Shown: positions 1 to 5,983 of the stretch, piece after piece | Numbering within the stretch: the stretch's first letter is position 1 | Layout of the letters: every line of letters begins with the position of its first letter | Source of the DNA: Chloroflexota bacterium | GTDB lineage: Bacteria; Chloroflexota; Anaerolineae; Anaerolineales; DRMV01 | Length of the DNA stretch: 8,004 nt | Direction: 5' to 3' | Assembly: GCA_013153375.1 (NCBI GenBank) | Contig: JAADEN010000083.1 | Coordinates: forward strand, 1-8,004 | The notes under the pieces: generated by a model | What the model was told of the DNA's origin: nothing | Seen by the model: only the letters and a program-made list of their open reading frames with translations | Databases searched by the model: none | Program-made: the position numbers and the translations under genes

Positions 1-2853
1 GGCGGCTGCCTGGGACGGTTGGCCTTGCTGCTGGTGGGCGGTCTGCTGCTGGCCGCGGTGCTGCTGGCGGCCTGGGGCGTGGATCAGTACGCCCGCATCG
101 CGGCCACCCTGCCCGATGTGGACAACCTGCGCGCCCACGCGTCCCAGTTCGAGACCACCCGCATCCTGGACCGGGAAGGGAATGTGCTGTACGAGATTCT
201 CGATCCTCACGCCGGGCGGCGGCGCTATCGGCCTTTGAGCGAGATCTCGCCTTACATGATCGCGGCCACCATTGCCACCGAGGACAAGAACTTCTACGCC
301 AACCCCGGCTTCGACCCCTTCGCCATCGCGCGCGCGTTCTGGCAGAACTACACCACGGGCGAGGTGGTATCGGGCGCTTCGACCATTACCCAGCAGTTGG
401 CCCGCGCGTTGCTCTTTTCCCCCGAGGAACGCAGCGCGCGCACCTACGAGCGCAAGATTCGCGAGATCATTCTGGCCGCGGAGATCACCCGCCGCTACTC
501 CAAAGACGAGATTCTGGAACTGTACCTCAACGAGGTGTACTACGGCAACCTGGCCTACGGCGTCGAGGCCGCGGCCCAAACTTATTTCCACACCACCGCG
601 GATCGGCTGACGCTGGCCCAGGCCGCGTTCCTGGCCGGATTGCCCCAGGCCCCCGCGGTGTACGACATCTACACCAACCGCGAGGCCACTTTGGCCCGGG
701 CCCGGCAGGTGCTGGCCTTGATGTACGAGGTCAGCCAGGAGCAGGGGTGCATCGAGGTCAGCGTGTCGCCGCATCCCATCTGCGTGACCGCGGACGACAT
801 CGCCCGGGCCGCGGCCGAGTTGGAGGTGTACGACTTCCCCGAGCCCACCTTCGACATGCGCTATCCGCACTGGGTGATGTATGTGCGTCAGTTGCTGGAG
901 GAACGCTACGGCGCGCAGGCCCTGTACCGCTCGGGCTTCACCGTGTACACCACCCTGGATCCGCAGTTGCAGGACGCGGCCCAGGCCGCGGCCCGGGAGC
1001 AGGTGCAGGCCCTGGCCGCGGAGCATCATGTGACCAACGCCGCGGTGGTGGTCATCCGCCCCACCACGGGCGAGATCTTGAGCATGGTGGGCTCGGTGGA
1101 CTTCTACGACGAGGACATCGACGGGCAGGTCAACATGGCCCTGGCCCCCCGGCAGCCCGGCTCCACCATGAAGCCTTTCACCTACACCGCGGCCTTCGAG
1201 AAGGGCTGGACTCCGGCCACGCTGATTTGGGATGTGCCCTCGGAGTTTCCGCCCTCGGGCGACCCCAACGACCCGCGGCCGCCCTACAAGCCCGTGAACT
1301 ACGACGGCCGCTTCCACGGCCCGGTGACGGTGCGCTACGCGCTGGCCAACTCGTACAATGTGCCCGCGGTCAAGGCCCTGGCCTTCGTGGGCATCTACGA
1401 CGACCCCAACACGCCCTACGAGGACGGGCTCATCGCGTTCACCCGACGGCTGGGCATCACCACCCTCACCCGGCCCGATTACGGCCTTTCGTTGACCCTG
1501 GGCGGCGGCGAAGTGCCGCTGCTGGAGATGACCGCGGCCTACGCGGTCTATGCCAACCTGGGCCGCCGGGTGCCGCCGGTGGCCATCCTGCGCATCGAGG
1601 ACAGCGCGGGCAACCTGGTTTACGCGTACGAGCCGCCTACGGGGGAACAGGTGCTCCGGCCCGAGCACGCGTTCCTCATCACCGACATCTTGAGCGACAA
1701 CGCGGCCCGCACGCCGGCCTTTGGCCCCAATTCGCCCCTCAACCTGCCCTTCCCCGCGGCCGCCAAGACGGGCACCACCAACGACTTTCGGGACAACTGG
1801 ACTTTGGGCTATACCCCCGATATGACCGTGGGCGTGTGGGTCGGCAACGCGGACAACAGCCCCATGCTGCACACCAGCGGCCTGACGGGCGCGGCGCCCA
1901 TCTGGAATCAGGTCATGCGCGTCGCGGTGCAGCGCCTCACGGGCGGGAACCCGCGGCCCTTCCCGCGGCCGGCCAACATCGACGAGGCCGTGATTTGCGC
2001 GGTGTCGGGCACCCGACCGTCCAAGTGGTGCCCCGAGACGCGGGTGGAACTCTTCGCCGCGGACCAACCGCCCCTGCCCGCGAGCGAGGATCTGTGGCAG
2101 GAGGTCACCCTCGACACCTGGGCCCTGCTCTTCCCCTCGTCGGAGTGCGGGCGGGATTTCGTGGACACTTTCCTGACCATCAAGGTGGACGATCCCTGGG
2201 CCCGCAAATGGCTGGAGAACGACCCCGCGGGCCGCAAGTGGGCCAAGAAGATGGGCTTCGACCCGCTCTACTTCTACCCCGACCGCCAGTGCCGGGCCGA
2301 CGACCCGCGGCCCAAGGTGCGCATCGTCTCGCCCGCGGACGGCCAGACCCTGCACGAACCCACGGTGGACATCCAGGTCGTGGCCGCCGCGCCCCTCTTC
2401 CGCCGCTACCGCTTGTGGGCCGAGATTCCGGGGCAGGACAAGCGCCTGGAGTTGTTGACCAGCGACCAGCCCGTGCCCGAGCCTACCGTGGTGTACACCT
2501 GGGACCTGTTGGACACCTGGGATTGGGACACCCTGCCCAGCGGCCCCATCCGCTTGGTTTTGCGTATGGAGGGCCGCGACCATCGCTACGCGCGGCGCAG
2601 CATCACCGTGGAGTTGGCCGTGCCGACGCCCCCCCCGACGCCCACGATCACGCCTACGCCGACGGCCACACCCACGACCACCCCCACCCCGACACCGACC
2701 TTCACGCCCAGCCTGACCCCCACGCCGTCGCCCAGCGTCACGCCTTCCCCCACGGCCACGCCGACCGCGCCCCCCGCGCCCAGCCCCACGCCGGTGCCCA
2801 GCGCGACCCCCACCGCGACGCCCCTCGCGCCTTCGCCCACCCCTACGCCCTGA
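1..2853 (+). CDS. Bifunctional class A penicillin-binding protein (PBP1A-like), 5'-truncated by window edge
   Basis: This is a membrane-anchored peptidoglycan synthase that polymerises lipid II and cross-links the stem peptides outside the membrane. The frame is open from base 1, so the true start lies upstream. Residues below count from the TTG at 19. A transmembrane helix fills about 1-22. The GT51 glycosyltransferase domain (about 62-225) has the catalytic Glu88 in [16 protein letters not shown] (119-126) and [10 protein letters not shown] (162-171). The transpeptidase domain (about 330-620) has the full triad: STMK with Ser382/Lys385, SYN at 445-447 and KTG at 583-585. Both activities therefore look intact. 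After it come a Cys-containing segment (C660, C671, C710, C758), an Ig-like beta domain (about 765-867) and an uncharged Pro/Thr/Ser/Ala tail (869-944). The codons are strongly GC3-biased. The thioesterase gene follows 11 nt after the stop, suggesting co-transcription. Confidence in the family is very high; the exact N-terminus is not visible. Confidence 0.96.
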   Translation, partial: GGCLGRLALLLVGGLLLAAVLLAAWGVDQYARIAATLPDVDNLRAHASQFETTRILDREGNVLYEILDPHAGRRRYRPLSEISPYMIAATIATEDKNFYANPGFDPFAIARAFWQNYTTGEVVSGASTITQQLARALLFSPEERSARTYERKIREIILAAEITRRYSKDEILELYLNEVYYGNLAYGVEAAAQTYFHTTADRLTLAQAAFLAGLPQAPAVYDIYTNREATLARARQVLALMYEVSQEQGCIEVSVSPHPICVTADDIARAAAELEVYDFPEPTFDMRYPHWVMYVRQLLEERYGAQALYRSGFTVYTTLDPQLQDAAQAAAREQVQALAAEHHVTNAAVVVIRPTTGEILSMVGSVDFYDEDIDGQVNMALAPRQPGSTMKPFTYTAAFEKGWTPATLIWDVPSEFPPSGDPNDPRPPYKPVNYDGRFHGPVTVRYALANSYNVPAVKALAFVGIYDDPNTPYEDGLIAFTRRLGITTLTRPDYGLSLTLGGGEVPLLEMTAAYAVYANLGRRVPPVAILRIEDSAGNLVYAYEPPTGEQVLRPEHAFLITDILSDNAARTPAFGPNSPLNLPFPAAAKTGTTNDFRDNWTLGYTPDMTVGVWVGNADNSPMLHTSGLTGAAPIWNQVMRVAVQRLTGGNPRPFPRPANIDEAVICAVSGTRPSKWCPETRVELFAADQPPLPASEDLWQEVTLDTWALLFPSSECGRDFVDTFLTIKVDDPWARKWLENDPAGRKWAKKMGFDPLYFYPDRQCRADDPRPKVRIVSPADGQTLHEPTVDIQVVAAAPLFRRYRLWAEIPGQDKRLELLTSDQPVPEPTVVYTWDLLDTWDWDTLPSGPIRLVLRMEGRDHRYARRSITVELAVPTPPPTPTITPTPTATPTTTPTPTPTFTPSLTPTPSPSVTPSPTATPTAPPAPSPTPVPSATPTATPLAPSPTPTP
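2623..2850 (+). repeat. Low-complexity Pro/Thr-coding tract (PBP C-terminal tail)
   Basis: These 76 codons encode almost only Pro, Thr, Ser and Ala (with a few Val, Leu, Ile, Phe) and no charged residue. The DNA is an irregular run of CCC/ACG/ACC units, not a perfect tandem repeat. Such tracts are common in exported Chloroflexota proteins, usually as linkers. Here the tract is the very end of the protein with no domain after it. The tract is prone to slippage or mis-assembly, so its length may vary between strains. Confidence 0.8.
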
Positions 2854-2864
2854 ACGGAGGGGGC

Positions 2865-3395
2865 ATGTCCGCACCGACTTCGCGGGCCGCGTGGTCCACG
2901 GCTTACCCGATCTGGCTGCCGGTGCAGATACGCTACCGCGATCTGGACCCTTTGGCCCATGTGAACAACGCGGTCTATCTCTCGTATCTGGAACTGGCGC
3001 GCGTCACTTATGTGGAGCAGCGCATCGGCCCCGTCTCGCCGCAGGATTACACTTTCGTCATCGCTCGGCTGGAGATCGACTTTCTGGCCCCCTTGCACTT
3101 GGGCGACGAACCCGCGGTGGGCATCAAGCCGTTGCGGGTGGGGCGCTCGTCGTTCACCTTTGGTTATTGTCTGGTGGATACCCGCTCCGCGCGGGCCGTG
3201 GCGCGGGCCCAGAGCGTTCAGGTCTTCTTCGACCCCGCGACGGGCCGGGCCCGCCCTTTGCCGGCCGCGTGGCGCGCGCCTCTGGAGGCCGACCTCCGGC
3301 GTTTCGGCGCCGAGAACCCCTGCGCGCCCCTGGTGGACGAACGCGCTTCCGAAGCGGACGCCGCGGACCGCGGCTCCAGGGCCACGATGGAATAG
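2865..3395 (+). CDS. Acyl-CoA thioesterase, 4HBT/hot-dog fold (YbgC/FadM-like)
   Basis: The 176-aa protein is predicted to hydrolyse an acyl- or aroyl-CoA (possibly acyl-ACP) thioester in the cytoplasm. The signature is at the N-terminus: RYRDLDPLAHVNNAVYLSYL, residues 23-42, followed by Glu43. Asp28 sits where the family's catalytic Asp lies, before HVNN (32-35). The rest of the domain, including the FLAPLHLGDE segment, is normal up to about residue 145. The last 30 residues or so are polar and probably disordered. The ATG at 2865 is chosen because GGAGG (2856-2860) lies just before it, though the spacing of 4 nt is short. It follows the PBP gene by 11 nt, so the two are probably co-transcribed. 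That pairing gives no clear substrate; lipid or fatty-acid turnover is a guess. Family assignment is firm, substrate unknown. Confidence 0.88.
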   Translation: MSAPTSRAAWSTAYPIWLPVQIRYRDLDPLAHVNNAVYLSYLELARVTYVEQRIGPVSPQDYTFVIARLEIDFLAPLHLGDEPAVGIKPLRVGRSSFTFGYCLVDTRSARAVARAQSVQVFFDPATGRARPLPAAWRAPLEADLRRFGAENPCAPLVDERASEADAADRGSRATME

Positions 3396-3397
3396 AT

Positions 3398-3414
3398 CGC
3401 GGGCCGGGCCCGCG
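3398..3414. terminator. Possible bidirectional hairpin between convergent genes
   Basis: A perfect inverted repeat (CGCGGGCC, one central G, GGCCCGCG) starts 2 nt after the thioesterase stop and lies 26 nt past the Nudix stop on the other strand. It could form a GC-rich stem for transcription arriving from either side. There is no T-run on either flank, so intrinsic termination is uncertain. In DNA this GC-rich, such repeats also arise by chance. Confidence 0.35.
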
Positions 3415-3440
3415 TCTTCAGGCCGCCGCGCGGGGCCCGT

Positions 3441-3899
3441 TCAGCCGTTGCGGGCCTGATGAGCCTGGGCGCGCTGCACCACCCGGCGCACGCCGGGGCT
3501 CACATCCGCGCGCGTCAGTTCGTCCAGCGCGAACCAACGCACCGCGGCCGCGTCGTCGGCCGCGTGCGCGTCGGCCCCGCCGTGCAGGCGCATCAGCACC
3601 TCGACGATGACATAGTGGTAGCGTACCCGGCCCGCGGCGTCGCGTTCGATGTACTCGTACACATCGACCACATCCACGGGCTCGGCCTGCAAGCCCGTTT
3701 CCTCGCCCAGTTCGCGCCGCGCGGCCGCGAAGACGCTTTCCCCCAGATTCACCACGCCGCCGGGAAAGGCCCAGATCCCCTGGCCGGGCGGGTGGCCGCG
3801 GCGCACCAGCAGGACGCGATTCTCGTGCAGCACCACCGCGCCCACGCCGACCCACGGCCGCGTGGGGTAGCGGCGTCGCTCAGAGGCTGCTGCCGGCAT
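3441..3899 (-). CDS. Nudix hydrolase (ADP-ribose pyrophosphatase/MutT-like)
   Basis: The 152-aa cytoplasmic protein is a single Nudix domain. It is predicted to cleave a nucleoside diphosphate linked to another moiety, using divalent metal. The Nudix box is a perfect match to GX5EX7REUXEEXGU: Gly48, Glu54, Arg62-Glu63, Glu66-Glu67, Gly69-Leu70. It is preceded by the usual LLVRRG...GIWAFPGG strand (residues 30-48). The C-terminal half carries the expected EVLM and WFALDEL segments. The sequence cannot fix the substrate: ADP-ribose, NADH, oxidised nucleotides and nucleotide sugars all remain possible. No clear Shine-Dalgarno precedes the ATG at 3899. It starts only 9 nt after the stop of the small gene upstream on the same strand, so translational coupling is likely. 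It converges on the thioesterase gene with a 45-bp gap. Confidence 0.92.
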   Translation of the reverse strand: MPAAASERRRYPTRPWVGVGAVVLHENRVLLVRRGHPPGQGIWAFPGGVVNLGESVFAAARRELGEETGLQAEPVDVVDVYEYIERDAAGRVRYHYVIVEVLMRLHGGADAHAADDAAAVRWFALDELTRADVSPGVRRVVQRAQAHQARNG

Positions 3900-3908
3900 G
3901 AAGGCCGT

Positions 3909-4121
3909 TTAGCCGAGCAGGCCGCCCAGGCCCTTTTGCAGCAGGCCCCCCAGGCCGGATTGGTCGTCCCCGCCGCCCTGGAGCGCGCGGGTCACTTGCC
4001 CCGCGATGGGCTCGGGCAAACGCTCGGTCAGGAACTCCAAGACCGCTTCGACAGCCTTGCGGGCCATGTCTTCGCTCAGGCCCGTCTTCTCGGCCACCAT
4101 CTTGACCAGTTCGTCCATCAT
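3909..4121 (-). CDS. Small helical protein with Gly/Leu tail (DUF2267-like N-terminal part), 70 aa
   Basis: The frame is open far upstream, but the real start is placed at ATG 4121 (or the adjacent ATG at 4118). GGAGG lies at 4132-4128 on the minus strand, 6 nt from the first ATG. Residues 1-48 look like a helical bundle: DELVKMVAEKTGLSEDMARK then AVEAVLEFLTERLP. The TGLSEDMARKAV pattern recalls DUF2267-type and similar short proteins; that is a resemblance, not a firm match. Residues 49-55 are a polar Gly/Asp hinge. The tail (56-70) repeats GLGGLL twice around Gln-Lys. The protein has no signal peptide and no cysteine. Its function is unknown. It is first in a unit with the Nudix gene (9-nt gap), which suggests co-expression but not necessarily a shared job. 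Confidence 0.72.
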   Translation of the reverse strand: MMDELVKMVAEKTGLSEDMARKAVEAVLEFLTERLPEPIAGQVTRALQGGGDDQSGLGGLLQKGLGGLLG

Positions 4122-4127
4122 CGTGAA

Positions 4128-4132
4128 CCTCC
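4128..4132 (-). promoter_or_regulatory. Shine-Dalgarno that fixes the start of the 70-aa gene
   Basis: The minus strand reads GGAGG here, 6 nt before ATG 4121 and 9 nt before ATG 4118. This supports a short gene rather than the long open frame that continues upstream, antisense to the M23 peptidase gene. Confidence 0.7.
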
Positions 4133-4164
4133 GAAGGATTGGAAATCGGGGTTGCCCCGGGTCT

Positions 4165-4170
4165 ATTGTA
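4165..4170 (-). promoter_or_regulatory. Possible -10 box for the minus-strand unit
   Basis: On the minus strand the hexamer is TACAAT (5 of 6 to TATAAT), 43 nt before the ATG at 4121. No -35 resembling TTGACA lies 16-19 bp upstream; that stretch is nearly pure G+C. The 180-bp gap is divergent, so some promoter for this unit must be nearby, but this particular choice is weak. Confidence 0.3.
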
Positions 4171-4246
4171 CTGCATCTGGGCGCGGGCCGCGGCGCGCGA
4201 GGGGCGGCCGGTTGCTCGCCATTTGGTTGCACTTTGCCGCGCGAGG

Positions 4247-4275
4247 TTTTCGGGGCGCGTGGAGCGCGGTATACT
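4247..4275 (+). promoter_or_regulatory. Probable sigma70-type promoter of the M23 peptidase gene
   Basis: The -10 box TATACT (4270-4275, 5 of 6 to consensus) stands out in GC-rich DNA. With a 17-bp spacer the -35 would be TTTTCG (4247-4252), only 3 of 6. The predicted transcript starts near 4282, leaving a leader of about 20 nt. The leader contains AAAGAGG (4287-4293), a good ribosome site 8 nt before the ATG. Confidence 0.5.
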
Positions 4276-4301
4276 TGAGGGAAAGGAAAGAGGTTTGTCT
4301 T

Positions 4302-5372
4302 ATGAAATACCATCGTTGGGTCATCGGAATCGGCATCCTGGTTCTGGGTTGGGGGCTCTTGGGCTTCGGCATAGGCCGGGCGGCCTCGGGCGGTGAGCAA
4401 CTGCCGCCCACGCCCACGCCGCCGGCCGCCAAAGTGTACGCCCGGCCCCATGTGTGGCAAAGCCGGTTCGCGGTGCAGGCCGAGGCCGGGCCGGAGGCCG
4501 CGGGGACGCCGTTGCCCGTGTGGCTGCCGCCCGCGTATCCGCAACCGTGGGCTCCGACGCCGCACGATCACTTCCTCTTCGGCCGCGTCTTCCCGCCTTC
4601 GTACGCGGACCTGCCCATCGCGGAGTACCGTTTCGCCGCCCGCGTGCCCGAGTCCGGCAAAGTCCACGGCGGCATTGACATCCCCGCGCCCTTTGACACG
4701 CCCGTGCTGGCCATCGGTGCGGGGCGGGTCGTGTGGGCCGGCGAAGGCTTCACCTTCGGCCGCCCGCGGGAGGGCGATCCGTATGGCTTGGCCGTGGTGG
4801 TGCGCCACGATCTGGGCTGGCAGGGCCACGCCCTGTACTCCCTGTACGCGCACCTGGACACCATCACCGTGCGCCTGGGCCAGTGGGTGCCCGCCGGCGC
4901 GCGCGTGGGGCTGGTGGGCAGCACCGGCCGCAGCGAAGGCCCGCATGTGCACCTGGAAATTCGGATGCAGATGGACGACGAACCCGCGCGGCGTGCGCCT
5001 TTGCTCAATCCCGAACTGTGGATTGCGCCGCCGGTGGGCTGGGGCATGCTGGTCGGGCGAGTGTACGACGCGCGCGGCCGCCTGTGGGACGCAGGGCAAA
5101 TCGTGATCGAGCCGCTGGACTGGACGCCCGAAGTGCGCACCTTGTGGCGCGGTCGGCGCACTCTGGTGACCCACACCTATGGCCGCAGTGGGGGGATTCT
5201 GGCCGACCCTTACTACCAGGAGAACTTCGCGCTCAACAACTTGCCCGCGGGACGCTACCGTCTGGTGATCGAGATGGACGATCAAAGATACCAATATACG
5301 GTGATGGTGTATCCGGGCCGCGTCACCTTTTTCATTTTTACCCCCGAAGACGGTTTTCAAGTGGTACAATAA
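4302..5372 (+). CDS. Exported M23 (LytM/lysostaphin-type) metallopeptidase with C-terminal beta-sandwich domain
   Basis: The 356-aa protein probably cuts peptide cross-links in peptidoglycan outside the membrane. Start ATG 4302 is set by AAAGAGG at 4287-4293, even though the frame is open for a long way upstream. Residues 1-27 form a signal peptide or anchor (MKYHRW, then a Gly/Leu/Ile core); cleavage after the GRAA region is possible. A short PPTPTPP linker follows. The M23 domain (about 112-235) keeps every key residue: His122 and Asp126 in HGGID, His184 in YAHLD, and His215/His217 in HVHLE. By analogy with LytM, His122, Asp126 and His217 bind zinc and His184/His215 assist catalysis, so the enzyme should be active rather than a degenerate activator. 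Residues 240-356 (GRVYDARGRL, then NLPAGRYRLVIE and a final YPGRVTFFIF strand) look like a carboxypeptidase-regulatory or transthyretin-like fold. The gene is divergent from the minus-strand unit. It lies near a PBP gene but not in its operon. Confidence 0.92.
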   Translation: MKYHRWVIGIGILVLGWGLLGFGIGRAASGGEQLPPTPTPPAAKVYARPHVWQSRFAVQAEAGPEAAGTPLPVWLPPAYPQPWAPTPHDHFLFGRVFPPSYADLPIAEYRFAARVPESGKVHGGIDIPAPFDTPVLAIGAGRVVWAGEGFTFGRPREGDPYGLAVVVRHDLGWQGHALYSLYAHLDTITVRLGQWVPAGARVGLVGSTGRSEGPHVHLEIRMQMDDEPARRAPLLNPELWIAPPVGWGMLVGRVYDARGRLWDAGQIVIEPLDWTPEVRTLWRGRRTLVTHTYGRSGGILADPYYQENFALNNLPAGRYRLVIEMDDQRYQYTVMVYPGRVTFFIFTPEDGFQVVQ

Positions 5373-5404
5373 AGAAAGAAGGGGCCGGAACGCGCCGGTA
5401 ACCC

Positions 5405-5433
5405 TTGACAATTTGCGCCGTTGACATTATGGT
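5405..5433 (+). promoter_or_regulatory. Strong promoter candidate for the Roadblock gene
   Basis: TTGACA (5405-5410) matches the -35 consensus exactly. With a 17-bp spacer the -10 is TATGGT (5428-5433), 4 of 6. A second perfect TTGACA lies at 5421-5426, inside that spacer, but it has no good -10 of its own at the usual distance. The predicted transcript starts near 5440 and has a leader of about 30 nt. The sequence around it is clearly less GC-rich than its surroundings, as expected for a promoter. Confidence 0.6.
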
Positions 5434-5455
5434 TGATTTGGAAATCTCGCGTGAT

Positions 5456-5463
5456 AAGGAGGT
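5456..5463 (+). promoter_or_regulatory. Perfect Shine-Dalgarno fixing a TTG start
   Basis: AAGGAGGT is fully complementary to the 16S rRNA tail and lies 5 nt before TTG 5469. It decides between that TTG, the earlier in-frame TTG 5421 and the later ATG 5493. A perfect ribosome site paired with a weak start codon suggests tuned but efficient translation. Confidence 0.85.
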
Positions 5464-5468
5464 TAGCC

Positions 5469-5840
5469 TTGGCTAAAACGCGAACTCAACAAATGGTAGA
5501 TCGCCTACGAGAATTGCAAGCGGTTTCTCCGGACATCGAAGCTTCGGCGATCGTAAGTGTGGATGGCCTGACCATCGCTTCGGCGTTGCCCCAGGGGATC
5601 GAGGAAGAGCGGGTTTCGGCCATGTCCGCGGCCATGCTTTCCTTGGGCGAACGCATCGCGATGGAACTCGGCCGGGGACGGTTGGAGCAGGTCTATATCA
5701 AAGGCGAGAATGGCTATGTCATTCTGATGGCTGTGGGCGACGAAGCCGTATTGACCGTGCTGGCCCGAGAGCAAGCCAAACTGGGCTTGATCTTCCTGGA
5801 CATGCGCCGCGCGGTGCAAGAGCTGGAAGCCCTGGTGTAA
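5469..5840 (+). CDS. Roadblock/LC7-domain protein (MglB-like)
   Basis: The 123-aa cytoplasmic protein is essentially one Roadblock/LC7 domain. Members of this family bind and regulate small Ras-like GTPases (as MglB does for MglA) or act as scaffold dimers. A short basic N-terminus (AKTRTQQ) leads into a helix. Then come the family hallmarks: a first strand with SAIVSVDGLTIAS (about 28-40), a helix with ERVSAMSAAMLSLGERIAMEL, a strand pair with QVYIKGENGYVILMAVGDEAVLTVLA split by a turn, and a closing helix with LDMRRAVQELEAL. Length and order fit a complete domain. TTG 5469 is the start because AAGGAGGT precedes it. GC content of 5461-5820 is about 58% by hand count, well below the PBP gene. 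No GTPase gene is in the window. The V4R gene follows after 143 bp on the same strand, suggesting a functional pair. Confidence 0.9.
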   Translation: MAKTRTQQMVDRLRELQAVSPDIEASAIVSVDGLTIASALPQGIEEERVSAMSAAMLSLGERIAMELGRGRLEQVYIKGENGYVILMAVGDEAVLTVLAREQAKLGLIFLDMRRAVQELEALV

Positions 5841-5882
5841 ACCCTCACCCCGGCCGCGTCCACTTTCCAATCCAATAGGGAT

Positions 5883-5913
5883 CGAGGAGCCGCCGCTCGT
5901 CGGACTCAAGTCC
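5883..5913 (+). other. Two adjacent small hairpins between the Roadblock and V4R genes
   Basis: The first stem pairs CGAGGAGC (5883-5890) with GCTCGTCG (5895-5902) around a CGCC loop, with one G-G mismatch. The second pairs GGAC (5902-5905, allowing for shared bases) with GTCC (5910-5913) around TCAA. No T-run follows, so neither is a standard intrinsic terminator. They could attenuate read-through or stabilise the upstream message's 3' end, or be chance structures. The rest of the 143-bp gap shows no convincing promoter. Confidence 0.3.
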
Positions 5914-5971
5914 CACTTCGGGCGCGGCTGGGGGAGCTTTCATTCACTTTTGCCGAACTCAGTACCTAAAT

Positions 5972-5977
5972 GAGGTG
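5972..5977 (+). promoter_or_regulatory. Shine-Dalgarno that sets the V4R start
   Basis: GAGGTG lies 6 nt before ATG 5984. The GTG at 5975 is in frame and would add three residues, but it is part of this ribosome site and so is unlikely to be the start. Confidence 0.7.
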
Positions 5978-5983
5978 GCGTAC

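Noticed and set aside
19..21. TTG at 19 as the true start of the PBP
   Set aside because: The frame is open to base 1, no ribosome site is visible, and a charged cytoplasmic segment is expected before the membrane helix.
747..2864. A very long open frame on the plus strand running through the PBP gene and into the thioesterase
   Set aside because: It is out of frame with a clearly real PBP and its translation is Gly/Arg/His-rich with no domain. Only its last part, from ATG 2865, is a gene. Stops are rare in alternative frames at this GC content.
2586..3098. Minus-strand 170-aa frame with a long Gly/Val repeat region
   Set aside because: The repeat is simply the complement of the Pro/Thr-coding tail of the PBP. 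No ribosome site or domain was seen.
3459..4301. Upstream in-frame extension of the M23 peptidase by 281 codons
   Set aside because: It is antisense to the Nudix and 70-aa genes, which have strong evidence. The signal peptide and ribosome site place the start at 4302.
5365..5370. TACAAT at the end of the M23 gene as a -10 box
   Set aside because: No -35 at a proper distance, it overlaps the M23 stop codon, and a better promoter lies 40 bp downstream.
4122..5411. Long minus-strand frame antisense to the whole M23 gene, continuous with the 70-aa gene
   Set aside because: The translation is Arg/Pro/His-rich and shows no family. GGAGG before ATG 4121 marks a short gene, and the M23 motifs on the other strand are unmistakable.
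5421..5468. Earlier TTG start for the Roadblock protein (16 extra residues)
   Set aside because: That TTG is the first part of a TTGACA hexamer in the promoter region and has no ribosome site. AAGGAGGT fits TTG 5469.
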